64,000 nt of DNA from Mycobacterium colombiense (GTDB lineage: Bacteria; Actinomycetota; Actinomycetes; Mycobacteriales; Mycobacteriaceae): positions 28,467 to 92,466 of the forward strand of contig NZ_QMEU01000010.1 of the NCBI RefSeq assembly GCF_003284975.1, given 5' to 3'. The notes below the pieces were generated by a model that was not told where the DNA came from, did no database searches, and saw nothing but the letters and a program-made list of their open reading frames with translations. Both the position numbers and the translations under genes were made by a program. Shown here piece by piece: positions 28,205 to 36,615 of this stretch (positions are counted from its first letter, which is position 1; each line of letters begins with the position of its first letter).

Positions 28205-28546
28205 CTTCAGAGTTCCGCCTCTCTGGACACCGGGGGGCTTACCCGGTTCATCAGCTGAGATAACAAGCCGGCGCGGGATCCGTCAACCGCGTCCATTTAG
28301 CCGGACCGTACGCCATCGTCGAGTTCAGCTGCCCCGCAGCTCATTACCGATGTGACGCGCGCGTCAGTCATCCGGTGGCGTCGCGGGGGCGTCCACACCG
28401 TGGGCTCTCGCCCGCAGGCTCGCCCGCTTTGAACAGCAACTCGCCGGGCAGGCGCGGTTATCCGGGCGGATACACTGGGGCGTCAGTCAGGCGATCTGCT
28501 TCGATCGCACCCGGTAAAACAATAAGAACCAGTCAGAGGTTGTGCC
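28205..28546. promoter_or_regulatory. Divergent intergenic region with a candidate -10 element
   Basis: This 342-base stretch between the hemerythrin gene and the mycolate methyltransferase gene holds no gene I can support. TACACT at 28471-28476 (in GGATACACTGG) fits a sigma-A-type -10 hexamer for the methyltransferase, giving a 5' leader of about 65 bases. No hairpin terminator or riboswitch pattern is apparent. Confidence 0.4.
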
Positions 28547-29431
28547 TTGTCCGAAAAACCCGGCGATGCCGTCAGCTTGGAACCGCACTTCGAGGACGTA
28601 CAAGCGCACTACGACCTGTCCGACGAATTCTTCGCGCTCTTCCTGGACCCCACGCGGACTTATAGCTGCGCCTATTTCGAGCGCGAGGACATGTCGCTGG
28701 AAGAGGCGCAGTACGCCAAGGTCGACCTCTCACTCGGCAAGCTCGGTCTGCAGCCAGGCATGACGTTGCTCGACATCGGGTGCGGGTGGGGCACCACGAT
28801 CGTCCGGGCGCTGGAGCGCTACGACGTCAACGTCGTCGGCCTGACGCTGAGCCGCAACCAGCAGGCCCACGTGCAGCGCCGCCTGGACAGTCATCCTTCG
28901 ACGCGGTCCAAGCGGGTGCTGCTGCAGGGCTGGGAGCAGTTCGACGAGAAGGTCGACCGCATCGTGTCGATCGGCGCCTTCGAGCACTTCGGCCGCGACC
29001 GGTACCCCGACTTCTTCAAGATGGCCTACGAGGCGCTGCCGGACGACGGGGTGATGATGCTGCACACCATCATCAAGCCCAGCGACGAGGAATTCGCCGA
29101 GCGCGGGCTGCCCATCACCATGACCAAGATCCGGTTCATGAAATTCATCATGGACGAGATCTTCCCGGGCGGTGACCTGCCCCAGGCCAAGGGCGTCGTC
29201 GAGCACGCCGAGCGCGCCGGCTTCGGCCTCGACCGTTACCAGCCGCTGCGCCTGCACTACGCCCGCACCCTGGACACCTGGTCGGCCGCCCTAGAGGCGC
29301 GCCGCGACGATGCCATCGCGATTCAGTCCGAAGAGGTCTACGACCGCTACATGAAGTACCTGACCGGATGCGCGGACCTGTTCCGCGAGGGCTACACTGA
29401 CGTCGCGCAGTTCACCCTGACCAAGGCCTGA
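28547..29431 (+). CDS. Mycolic acid cyclopropane synthase / methyltransferase (CmaA/MmaA/PcaA family)
   Basis: 294 residues from a TTG start (TTG TCC GAA), preceded by AGAGG. The sequence carries the family markers HYDLSDEFFALFLDPTRTYS, the SAM motif MTLLDIGCGWGTT (about residues 70-82), the catalytic-region GAFEHFG and the conserved C-terminal YDRYMKYLTGC. These enzymes use SAM to add cyclopropane rings or methyl branches to meromycolate chains. Which of the CmaA, MmaA or PcaA subtypes it is cannot be settled by eye. It is not in a multi-gene mmaA cluster. Confidence 0.87.
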   Translation: MSEKPGDAVSLEPHFEDVQAHYDLSDEFFALFLDPTRTYSCAYFEREDMSLEEAQYAKVDLSLGKLGLQPGMTLLDIGCGWGTTIVRALERYDVNVVGLTLSRNQQAHVQRRLDSHPSTRSKRVLLQGWEQFDEKVDRIVSIGAFEHFGRDRYPDFFKMAYEALPDDGVMMLHTIIKPSDEEFAERGLPITMTKIRFMKFIMDEIFPGGDLPQAKGVVEHAERAGFGLDRYQPLRLHYARTLDTWSAALEARRDDAIAIQSEEVYDRYMKYLTGCADLFREGYTDVAQFTLTKA

Positions 29432-29449
29432 CGGCGCGTCTCCTGACGT

Positions 29450-30904
29450 TCAGACCGAAAGCCGTTCCGGCGCAGGGGTTTCGGTCGTCACGCCCGTCCG
29501 CGCGCCGTCGCGGCGAAGGTCGTCGCTGACGTCATCGAGCGCCAGTCCCGCGGGTTCGCGTACCAAGGCGGTGGTGGCGATACCGGCCGCGTAGCAGCAG
29601 AATCCCAACAGGGTCACCGCTCGTAACCCGGCTCCGCTGAGCAGGAGCGGCACGAACAGCGCACCCAGGAACGCCCCGACCTTCGCGATGGCGGAGGACA
29701 GGCCGTGGAACGTGCTGCGCACCGCGGTGGGATAGGACTCCGCGGCGAGAAGCATGGTGGTGTAGTTGGGTCCGAAGGCGACGCCGAACAACGACATGCC
29801 GAACACGATCGCGAACGGCACTACCGAGGCGCTGATGATCGGGAAGGCCGTTATCAACAGCATTGCCAGCGCGCAGATGCCAAACCCGAGCGCTTGCAAC
29901 GCTCGTCGTGGCACACGGTCGAGCACCAACAGGCCGGCGATCGCGCCGCCGAGGCCGAAACAGATGACGAGCACCGCGTTCAGGGCGATGTTGGACAGCA
30001 CACTGCCGTGGGGCGTGATGTGCTTGATCAGCAGTGGTTGGCTGACGTAGCTGCCATAGACGGCGACGTTGAAGAAGAACCAGCTACCCGCGGTGCCGAA
30101 CAGGACCGTGAGGAGCTTGCGGTTGGACAGTCCGATCTTGGCGGCGGGCGTCGCGTCGACCGCAGGCGAGGCGAATGTCGCGCGCGATTGCGCAAATGCC
30201 GCAAAGTCTTTCAGCGCCTGCTGCTCGTCGCCACGCTCGGCGGTCCAGCGCGGTGACTCGGGCATGTGGCGACGCTGATACAGCACCAGCAGGGATGGGA
30301 TGACGCCCATCCCCAGTATCAGTCGCCAGGCGATGTGGTCGGGCACGCCGATGGCAAGCACGAGCAGGCTGACAAGATATGCCGCGACTTGGCCGAACAC
30401 GTAGAAGATGAAGGTCAGGCCGACCAGCTGACCGCGGTTTCGCCGATTGGCGTATTCGGCCATGATGACGCCGCTGGCAGGATAGTCGCCCCCGATGCCG
30501 ATTCCGAGTATCAGGCGCGCGACGAGCAGGATGGTGAAGTCGGGAGCGAACGCGGAGAGCAGCGCCCCGATGATCATCAGGACCGCTTCCAACCCGTAGA
30601 CGCGGCGGCGGCCGAGCATGTCGCCGAGGCGACCGAAGGCGATGGCGCCCACCGCGACTGCGAGCAGTGTCGCACTCGTCAGCATCGAAATCTGGCCGCC
30701 GGTGAGGTGGAACTGCGGGGTGGCCAGCAAGGTGACCGTGCCGATCACGTTGAGATCGTAAGAGTCCGTGAAGAATCCGGCTCCTGCGGTCGCCGCGGCC
30801 TTGAAGTGGAATATGTCGAGCTTCGCGTCGTCGATCGACTTGGCGACGCCGCCATGGGCCGATGCGGCCGGCATGGCTTCGCGCCGCGGTCCGGAACTTG
30901 TCAT
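29450..30904 (-). CDS. MFS transporter, phosphate:H+ symporter-like
   Basis: 484 residues from ATG 30904 with twelve transmembrane helices. The segment GIGGDYPASGVIMAEYANRR and RNRGQLVGL match the signature of the PHS (phosphate:H+ symporter) family of the MFS, and GRLGDMLGRRRVYG is the loop 2-3 motif. It is divergent from a GntR regulator, a phosphonatase-like hydrolase and an alcohol dehydrogenase. The likely cargo is therefore phosphate, a phosphonate or an organophosphate; that is inferred from family and context. Confidence 0.78.
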   Translation of the reverse strand: MTSSGPRREAMPAASAHGGVAKSIDDAKLDIFHFKAAATAGAGFFTDSYDLNVIGTVTLLATPQFHLTGGQISMLTSATLLAVAVGAIAFGRLGDMLGRRRVYGLEAVLMIIGALLSAFAPDFTILLVARLILGIGIGGDYPASGVIMAEYANRRNRGQLVGLTFIFYVFGQVAAYLVSLLVLAIGVPDHIAWRLILGMGVIPSLLVLYQRRHMPESPRWTAERGDEQQALKDFAAFAQSRATFASPAVDATPAAKIGLSNRKLLTVLFGTAGSWFFFNVAVYGSYVSQPLLIKHITPHGSVLSNIALNAVLVICFGLGGAIAGLLVLDRVPRRALQALGFGICALAMLLITAFPIISASVVPFAIVFGMSLFGVAFGPNYTTMLLAAESYPTAVRSTFHGLSSAIAKVGAFLGALFVPLLLSGAGLRAVTLLGFCCYAAGIATTALVREPAGLALDDVSDDLRRDGARTGVTTETPAPERLSV

Positions 30905-31031
30905 GATAAGTACCGTCCACCACACGTTAGACGCGTGTCAACGACGTACCGCCATTTATGTCGATGTTCAATTATCGGTAACCTCAAGGATATTCGTCGG
31001 CCAGCGGGTGGAGCACCATTGCGGCGACATG

Positions 31032-31037
31032 TATAGT
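31032..31037 (+). promoter_or_regulatory. Candidate -10 element giving a leaderless GntR transcript
   Basis: TATAGT at 31032-31037 fits a -10 hexamer and lies 7 bases before ATG 31045, so transcription would begin at or next to the start codon. Leaderless mRNAs are common in mycobacteria. No Shine-Dalgarno sequence precedes this ATG, which agrees. Confidence 0.5.
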
Positions 31038-31044
31038 CAAGTGC

Positions 31045-31809
31045 ATGGCAATGGCGCTGCACGAGATGATCGCCGACAGCCTGCGGGAGCAGATCCGGGT
31101 CGGAGACCTGCCCGTGGGTTCCGAGCTTCCGTCGGAATCCCAACTCTGTGACCGGTGGAAAGCGTCACGCGGACCTGTCCGCCAGGCGCTGGCCGCCTTG
31201 CGTGCCGAGGGCGTGATCGCCGGCGGCCGCGGGAAACCGCCCGTCGTCTGTACGGCGTCGGTGGGCCAGCCGTTCGACACGCTGCTGTCCTATTCCGCGT
31301 GGGCCCATTCGATTGGGCGCACGCCCGGACAGCGCACGCTCGAATTGGCCTGGCGCCGAGCCGACGAACACGCGGCCTCGGTACTGCATGTCGACGGGGG
31401 AGCCCCGGTCGTGCAGATGTTGCGATTGCGCTACCTCGACGGCGAGCCGGCGATGCTGGAACGAGCGACCTTCGTCGAGCACGTCGGTCGCCGGTTGTTC
31501 GACTTCGATTGCGACTCGGGGTCGCTGTGGGCCTACCTGCTGTCGCAGGGAGTGCGGTTCTCGACCGCCTCGCACGTCATCGACGCGGTCGCGGCCGACC
31601 GGGTCGATTCGACGTATCTCGCTGTGGCGCAGGGCGATCCGCTACTGCGGCAGCAACGGAGTACCCGGGGCGCCGATGGTGAGGTCATCGAGTACCACGA
31701 TGACCGCTATCTGCCGGGCATGATCAGCTTCACGCTCGAGAACACCTTGGACGCGCGCTGCGGCCTGAGCCGAAACGCCAGGCCCGGAACGGAGGTCGAC
31801 GCCCGATGA
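31045..31809 (+). CDS. GntR-family regulator, HutC/PhnF type (UTRA domain)
   Basis: 254 residues. The N-terminal winged helix (about residues 3-70) contains LPVGSELPSESQLCDRWKAS, the GntR signature, followed by a UTRA effector-binding domain ending in HDDRYLPGMISFTL. HutC-subfamily members of this type often control phosphonate or organophosphate genes. Its stop overlaps the ATG of the phosphonatase-like gene, so it heads the operon and likely regulates it and the divergent MFS gene. Confidence 0.83.
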   Translation: MAMALHEMIADSLREQIRVGDLPVGSELPSESQLCDRWKASRGPVRQALAALRAEGVIAGGRGKPPVVCTASVGQPFDTLLSYSAWAHSIGRTPGQRTLELAWRRADEHAASVLHVDGGAPVVQMLRLRYLDGEPAMLERATFVEHVGRRLFDFDCDSGSLWAYLLSQGVRFSTASHVIDAVAADRVDSTYLAVAQGDPLLRQQRSTRGADGEVIEYHDDRYLPGMISFTLENTLDARCGLSRNARPGTEVDAR

Positions 31810-32513
31810 CCACCCGCGTCGAACTGGCCGTGTTGGACATGGCCGGCACCACCATCGACGAGGGCCAGCAGGTCTACCGGGTTCTCGCCGAAACGGCGAA
31901 CGCCTACGGAGCGTCGCCGTCCGAGGCCGACATCGCACGCTGGCACGGGGCGGCAAAGCACGAGGCGCTGCGGGCGTTGCTCACCCCGTCAGGTGGCGCC
32001 CCGCCGAACGCGGACCTGCTGGACGCCGTCGTCGCTGACTTCCGTGCCCGGCTGATGTCCGCCTACGCGGCCTCTCCGCCGCGCCCGCTGCCCGGCATCA
32101 CCGACGCGATGGCCGCGCTGCGATCCGAAGGTGTCCGGATCGCTCTTACCACCGGGTTCGACCGTGACATCGTCGATTCGCTGCTAGCCGCCTTGGGCTG
32201 GGAAGGCGAGTCGACGGTGGACGCGGTCGTGTGTGGCAGCGACGTCGCGGCCGGACGCCCGGCGCCCTTCATGATCTTTCGGGCCATGGAGAAGCTCGGT
32301 GTCACCGACGTGTCCCGGGTACTCGTCGCCGGCGACACCCCGCGCGACCTACAAGCCGGAACCAACTCGGGTGCGGCGCTTGTCGTCGGCGTCCTTTCGG
32401 GGGCCGACGACGCCGTCGAGCTCGGCAGGTATCGACACACCCATCTGCTCGCGTCCGTGGCCGACCTGCCCGCGCTCCTCGAGGCGAGCAACCTGGCGGC
32501 CAGCCCCTCGTGA
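31806..32513 (+). CDS. Phosphonatase-like HAD hydrolase (PhnX-like)
   Basis: 235 residues of HAD superfamily. Motif I is LAVLDMAGTTIDEG (Asp nucleophile near residue 10), motif II TTGFD (about 117) and motif IV VLVAGDTPRDLQAG (about 175-188). The AGTT variant of motif I is typical of phosphonoacetaldehyde hydrolase relatives (TIGR03351 group), which cleave a C-P bond or dephosphorylate a related compound. The classical PhnX lysine-containing cap is not evident, so the exact reaction is open. Overlaps both neighbours (ATGA and GTGA). Confidence 0.78.
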   Translation: MTTRVELAVLDMAGTTIDEGQQVYRVLAETANAYGASPSEADIARWHGAAKHEALRALLTPSGGAPPNADLLDAVVADFRARLMSAYAASPPRPLPGITDAMAALRSEGVRIALTTGFDRDIVDSLLAALGWEGESTVDAVVCGSDVAAGRPAPFMIFRAMEKLGVTDVSRVLVAGDTPRDLQAGTNSGAALVVGVLSGADDAVELGRYRHTHLLASVADLPALLEASNLAASPS

Positions 32514-33592
32514 CGCGGCCGATGCCGAGGCCAGTGGACGCGCCCGAACCGGTCGCGCACACTCTGGCCGCCGTGTGGCGTGGCGGCCCCGGCGTATCGG
32601 TGGAATCGGTGCCCGTTCCCCCGTTAGGGCCGGGCGATGTGTTGGTGCGAGTCCGGCTCGCGACGGTGTGCGGCAGCGACAGGCACACGGTGTGTGGGCG
32701 GCGCCGCCAGCCGTGTCCGTCGATCCTGGGCCACGAGGCCGTCGGTGAGGTTGTGGCGCTGGGCGGCGGCCGGCCTGCGGCCGTAGACGGCCGGGCTTTG
32801 CGCGTTGGTCAGCGCGTCATCTGGTCCGTGACGCTGCCCTGCGGCACCTGCGACCGGTGTCGGGCGGGCGTCACGGCGAAGTGCCGCGTCGTGCGCAAGG
32901 CCGGCCATGAGGCACTGGACTCCGAATGGGGACTGTCCGGCGGCTACGCCCAGCACGTTCTCCTCCCCCGCGGTTTGCCCATCGCGGTGGTCGACGACGA
33001 CCTCATCGACGCGGTCGCCGCACCCGCGGCCTGTGCGACGGCCACGGTCATGTCCGTGGTCGAACGCGCGGGAGACCTGAACGGGCGACGGGTGCTCGTG
33101 CTCGGCGCCGGCATGCTCGGTCTGACCGCGGTCGCCGCGGCCGTGATCGGTGGCGCCGCGACGGTGACCGCCGTCGACCCGGACGTGGTCAGAAGGCAAC
33201 TGGCGCGCAGATTCGGCGCCGGGGATGCGCGAGGTTCGGCATCCGGAGCCGGCACGTGCGACGTGTTACTGGACTTGGCCGGCGCGCCGGCAGCGCTGCA
33301 AGGCGGGTTGGCCGCCCTCGACGTCCAAGGGATAGCCGTGCTGGCGGGTTCGGTCGCGCCGAACGCGGCCGTGGCGGTCGACGCCGAATCGGTGGTGCGC
33401 CGCCAACTGTCCATCCTGGGCGTGCACAACTACGAACCGCGGCACCTGACCGCGGCGCTGGGCTTCTTGCAGCGCACGCGCGAGCATTTCCCGTGGCCCG
33501 AATTGGTCGCCGGCCCGGGGTCGCTTGCCGAGGTCGGCACCCTGTTGACCGCACCCGCGGGACCTGCGCCGCGGTATGCGATAGCCCCGTAA
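32510..33592 (+). CDS. Zinc-dependent alcohol dehydrogenase, phosphonate-associated (TIGR03366-like)
   Basis: 360 residues from GTG 32510, overlapping the previous stop; ATG 32522 is an alternative. Catalytic zinc ligands are visible in TVCGSDRHT and ILGHEAVGEV, and structural cysteines in LPCGTCDRCRAGVTAKC (about residues 123-139). The NAD(P) loop is VLVLGAGMLGLTAV. It resembles the alcohol dehydrogenase proposed to be phosphonate-catabolism associated. With the GntR and hydrolase genes it forms a three-gene operon. Confidence 0.8.
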   Translation: MTRPMPRPVDAPEPVAHTLAAVWRGGPGVSVESVPVPPLGPGDVLVRVRLATVCGSDRHTVCGRRRQPCPSILGHEAVGEVVALGGGRPAAVDGRALRVGQRVIWSVTLPCGTCDRCRAGVTAKCRVVRKAGHEALDSEWGLSGGYAQHVLLPRGLPIAVVDDDLIDAVAAPAACATATVMSVVERAGDLNGRRVLVLGAGMLGLTAVAAAVIGGAATVTAVDPDVVRRQLARRFGAGDARGSASGAGTCDVLLDLAGAPAALQGGLAALDVQGIAVLAGSVAPNAAVAVDAESVVRRQLSILGVHNYEPRHLTAALGFLQRTREHFPWPELVAGPGSLAEVGTLLTAPAGPAPRYAIAP

Positions 33593-33710
33593 CGCCGCCG
33601 GTGGCAGCACAGCCGCGTTTACCGCACCAAAGTCGCGGGTAATTTCCCGGCAACAACCTGATTCGGTGGGCGCCATGTCGTTTGGCGCAAGGCCGCTGGA
33701 AGGACTGACC

Positions 33711-34226
33711 GTGAGCGCCAAACACCGCATGCCGGAGCCACCGGAGCAAAAGCCGTCGCCGACCGATCGTGGTCGGCGACGCGGGGTTTCCGGTGCCGCG
33801 ACGATGTGCGAAATCGTCTCCGCTTCGCTGTTGGGCGCCGCGTGCCTGATGGCGCTGGTGCTCAACGGAGGTCACCCCGAGAAGCGCGCCGTTGCCGCCA
33901 ATCTCGAGCCGCCTGCCGTCTCGCAGCCGGTGAGCCAGGAAGGAACCGTGGTGGCCGTGTCGGCGGACTCGGTGACCATGCGCGGCGCCGATGGGCACGT
34001 GCAGACGTATGGCTTCACCCCGAACACCACCATCGTCAATCAGGGTAACCGCCAACCCATCACGGCCGCACCAAGTTTCACGGTCAACGACAAGGTCGTT
34101 GTGGTGGGGACAATCGAGGGCGGCAAGGCCCTGGCAACCGCCGTGGCCTACCGTGGCGCAGGGCATGGCGAGTCCCCGCCGATGGATTACGGTGACGGCC
34201 AAGCGCTTCCGTCCGGCGCCGCCTGA
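33711..34226 (+). CDS. Secreted or membrane-anchored protein, DUF5666-like
   Basis: 171 residues from GTG 33711, chosen because GGAAGGA lies 6 bases upstream; ATG 33675 is an alternative. A basic cytoplasmic head of about 37 residues precedes one hydrophobic helix (about 39-60), then an extracytoplasmic beta-rich domain (GTVVAVSADSVTMRGADG, VNDKVVVVGTIEGGK) resembling DUF5666 OB-like domains. Function unknown. Confidence 0.6.
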   Translation: MSAKHRMPEPPEQKPSPTDRGRRRGVSGAATMCEIVSASLLGAACLMALVLNGGHPEKRAVAANLEPPAVSQPVSQEGTVVAVSADSVTMRGADGHVQTYGFTPNTTIVNQGNRQPITAAPSFTVNDKVVVVGTIEGGKALATAVAYRGAGHGESPPMDYGDGQALPSGAA

Positions 34227-34273
34227 GCACACCGCGGCGCTAGTCTGGTGGCGACCCGGACATAGGAGGCGCC

Positions 34274-34627
34274 GTGAGCGAGCACGAAGCGAAGATGATC
34301 ATCTTGTCGACTGACGACTTGGACGAGTCGATCCGGTTCTACAGCGAAACCCTTGGCATGCCGCTGAAGTTTCGCGACGGCGCGCACTTCGCGGCCCTCG
34401 ACGCGGGCCCGGTCACGCTGGCGCTTGCGACCGCGGTGGACCATCCCATCCCCGGGCAGATCGTGGTCGGCATCAAGACCGCGGACGTCGACGCCGCGGC
34501 CAAGGCCGTCGAGGCCAGCGGTGGCGGCATAGTGAACGGCCCTTACGACGATGCTCACGAACGACGAGCCGTGGTCTATGACAACAAGGGCAACGGCCTG
34601 GTCTTCTACAAACCACTGGCCAAGTAG
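34274..34627 (+). CDS. VOC/glyoxalase-fold protein
   Basis: 117 residues from GTG 34274, preceded by AGGAGG. The N-terminal beta-alpha-beta unit (ILSTDDLDESIRFYSETLGM) and C-terminal half (NGPYDDAHERRAVVYDNKGN) give the paired-module pattern of the vicinal oxygen chelate fold. Members include glyoxalases, dioxygenases and drug-binding proteins; metal ligands are not clearly placed, so function is open. Confidence 0.75.
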   Translation: MSEHEAKMIILSTDDLDESIRFYSETLGMPLKFRDGAHFAALDAGPVTLALATAVDHPIPGQIVVGIKTADVDAAAKAVEASGGGIVNGPYDDAHERRAVVYDNKGNGLVFYKPLAK

Positions 34628-34658
34628 CGGCGCTTCTGCCGAGAGTGCCTCTGCGGCA

Positions 34659-34925
34659 CTACTTTCCGGTGCGCTCGCGGTGCTTGCAGCCCGGCCAGCA
34701 GCACGGCCGGCGCTTGCCCTCTTCCAGCTCCTCCTGGGTCCGGCGGATGCGGCGCTCCCGAGTTGCCTGCTGCTTGGCATCCTCGACCCAACAGATGAAC
34801 TCGTTTCGGGCCAACGGCGTGATGTCGCGCCAGGCGGCGAGCGCGGTCGCGTTGCCGGTCAGCGCGTCGCGCAGATCCGCGGGCAATTTGTGCACCACCC
34901 CGCCGGGCAGCCGCCGGGCGCTCAT
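34659..34925 (-). CDS. YdeI/OmpD-associated family protein
   Basis: 88 residues, with a conserved segment (LAAWRDITPLARNEFICWVE) and a Cys/Arg-rich tail (RRPCCWPGCKHRERTGK). It corresponds to the C-terminal region of the bacteriocin-protection YdeI/OmpD-associated family, here as a short stand-alone form. The start overlaps the stop of the upstream SCO6745-like gene by 4 bases, indicating an operon. Function unknown. Confidence 0.7.
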   Translation of the reverse strand: MSARRLPGGVVHKLPADLRDALTGNATALAAWRDITPLARNEFICWVEDAKQQATRERRIRRTQEELEEGKRRPCCWPGCKHRERTGK

Positions 34926-35815
34926 CGATCCACCAAATGCGCGCTGTCGTCGTGCAATTCGTCGCGGCGCAACGTCATCGGGGTGAGGGCGGGGACGTCA
35001 CCCGCCGCGACCACGGCGCGGGTGATCGGGGTGAGTGCTGAGAACAGCGTCTCCACCTCGTCGTCGCTGAGCGGGTCGAGCGCGGACAGGGCCAGCGTGT
35101 CGGTCATCAATTCGATGTGGTCCTTCAGTTGACGCCCGGCCGGGGTCAGCGCTCCGTCGTCGTCGAGCAGGCCCCGCTCGGCGAGTCGTTGCTCGTGGTG
35201 ACGCCAGGATGCCTCGTCGTAGTCACGGGTGCGGGCGAGGTAATCGCGAGAGACGTTGCCGGCGGCGGCATGTAGGACGTTCGATTCGCGCCCGGAGATA
35301 CCGGCCGCGGCGAGCACGGCCACGTGCGCGTCGCCGCGGTGCTCGCGCAACAGCGTCGTGGCGTGCCACAGCGCGGACAACGGATCGTCCGGCCAGGGCA
35401 ATGCCAGATTCGCCGCGAACAGCGGACGCGCATCCAGGGGCGCGTGGCGGGCCGCCTTGCCCGCCAGTTCGGCTGCGACGCGGACGTTTTCTTCGGGGCC
35501 GAGCCCGTAGCGGCGTAACGCAGCCACCGCGGATTCCTGCCGCGCCTGCAACGCGGCCTGCGGGCCCGCGACCTCCCACGCCGCCGGCAGTGCCTTGGCA
35601 ACCCTTTCGGGCGCGAAATTGTAGAAGATCGCGGTGACCAACTCCCGGGGCGCGGCGCCCAGCGGCGCCGAGCGGGCCGCGAAATAGCCCATCCAAAAAC
35701 CCCGATAACCGAGCGCGTCCAACGCCGCCCGCGCTTCGGGCGCGAAATACGTCACCGCGTGCACCGGTTCGTAGCGATCGAAGAAGCGTCGGGCCAGCAC
35801 CGGTTGTCGTCGCAT
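34922..35815 (-). CDS. SCO6745-family protein (winged-helix-like)
   Basis: 297 residues from ATG MRRQPVLARRFF; a longer frame to 35854 exists but adds only basic residues. The pattern AVTYFAPEARAALDALGYRGFWMGYFA followed by a largely helical Ala-rich region matches the actinobacterial SCO6745 family, whose C-terminal half looks like a degenerate MarR-type winged helix (RLAERGLLDDDGALTPAGR). The role is unknown. It is translationally coupled to the YdeI-like gene. Confidence 0.72.
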   Translation of the reverse strand: MRRQPVLARRFFDRYEPVHAVTYFAPEARAALDALGYRGFWMGYFAARSAPLGAAPRELVTAIFYNFAPERVAKALPAAWEVAGPQAALQARQESAVAALRRYGLGPEENVRVAAELAGKAARHAPLDARPLFAANLALPWPDDPLSALWHATTLLREHRGDAHVAVLAAAGISGRESNVLHAAAGNVSRDYLARTRDYDEASWRHHEQRLAERGLLDDDGALTPAGRQLKDHIELMTDTLALSALDPLSDDEVETLFSALTPITRAVVAAGDVPALTPMTLRRDELHDDSAHLVDR

Positions 35816-35895
35816 CCTCGCAGTTAACCACCGGCGCCGGCCACGACCAAGCACGACCTGTGCGGCATGAAAACGCCTCAGCCTAGGCTCGAGGC

Positions 35896-36615
35896 GTGAC
35901 CATCCCCTACGACCGGCCCCTGCGCGAGCGGATCCGGAACAATCTGGCCGGCCACAGCCGCCGCGCGGTGACCGACCCGGCGAAGCGGCACGCGGCCGTC
36001 GCGGTGGTGCTCGTCGACTCCGAGGTGGGGGAGGACCGGGTAGACCCGGTGGCGGTGGACGATTGGAATGCCGGTCGCCCGTTGCCCGCGGCCCACCTGG
36101 ACGGCCGCATGGTCGATGTCTCCGGCGGCGCCGCGTTTCTGCTGTGCCGCAGGGCCTCTCGTCTCAGTACGCACGCGGCACAGTGGGCTCTGCCGGGCGG
36201 TCGCCTCGACCCTGGCGAGACCGTGGTCGACGCGGCGCTGCGCGAACTGCGCGAGGAGGTCGGCGTCGAGCTGCCCGATTCGACCCTCCTGGGCCTGCTC
36301 GACGATTACCCCACCCGATCCGGATACGTGATCACGCCGGTGGTGCTCTGGGGAGGCGGGCGGCTCGAGCTACATCCCGCGCCCGACGAGGTCGTGGCGG
36401 TCTACCGAGTGGGGTTGCACCAACTTCAGCGCGACGACTCGCCGCGGTTCATCACCATCCCGGAGAGCCCACGGCCGGTCGTGCAGATCCCGCTGGGCAA
36501 CGACCTCATCCACGCACCGACCGGCGCCGTGCTGCTGCAGCTGCGGTGGCTGGGCCTGGAGGGGCGGGGAGATCCGGTCGACGGGCTGGAACAACCGGTG
36601 TTTGCGTGGAAGTAG
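35896..36615 (+). CDS. NUDIX hydrolase (CoA-pyrophosphatase-like)
   Basis: 239 residues from GTG 35896. The complete Nudix box lies at residues 101-124, with the catalytic core RELREEVGVEL after GGRLDPGETV. Extra N- and C-terminal flanks resemble CoA pyrophosphatase (NudL-like) members. It hydrolyses a nucleoside-diphosphate-linked compound; the substrate cannot be read from sequence. It abuts the convergent LLM oxidoreductase gene with no spacer. Confidence 0.82.
   Translation: MTIPYDRPLRERIRNNLAGHSRRAVTDPAKRHAAVAVVLVDSEVGEDRVDPVAVDDWNAGRPLPAAHLDGRMVDVSGGAAFLLCRRASRLSTHAAQWALPGGRLDPGETVVDAALRELREEVGVELPDSTLLGLLDDYPTRSGYVITPVVLWGGGRLELHPAPDEVVAVYRVGLHQLQRDDSPRFITIPESPRPVVQIPLGNDLIHAPTGAVLLQLRWLGLEGRGDPVDGLEQPVFAWK

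Noticed and set aside
33189..34232. 347-residue minus-strand frame
   Set aside because: Overlaps the alcohol dehydrogenase and the DUF5666-like gene, both of which are better supported.
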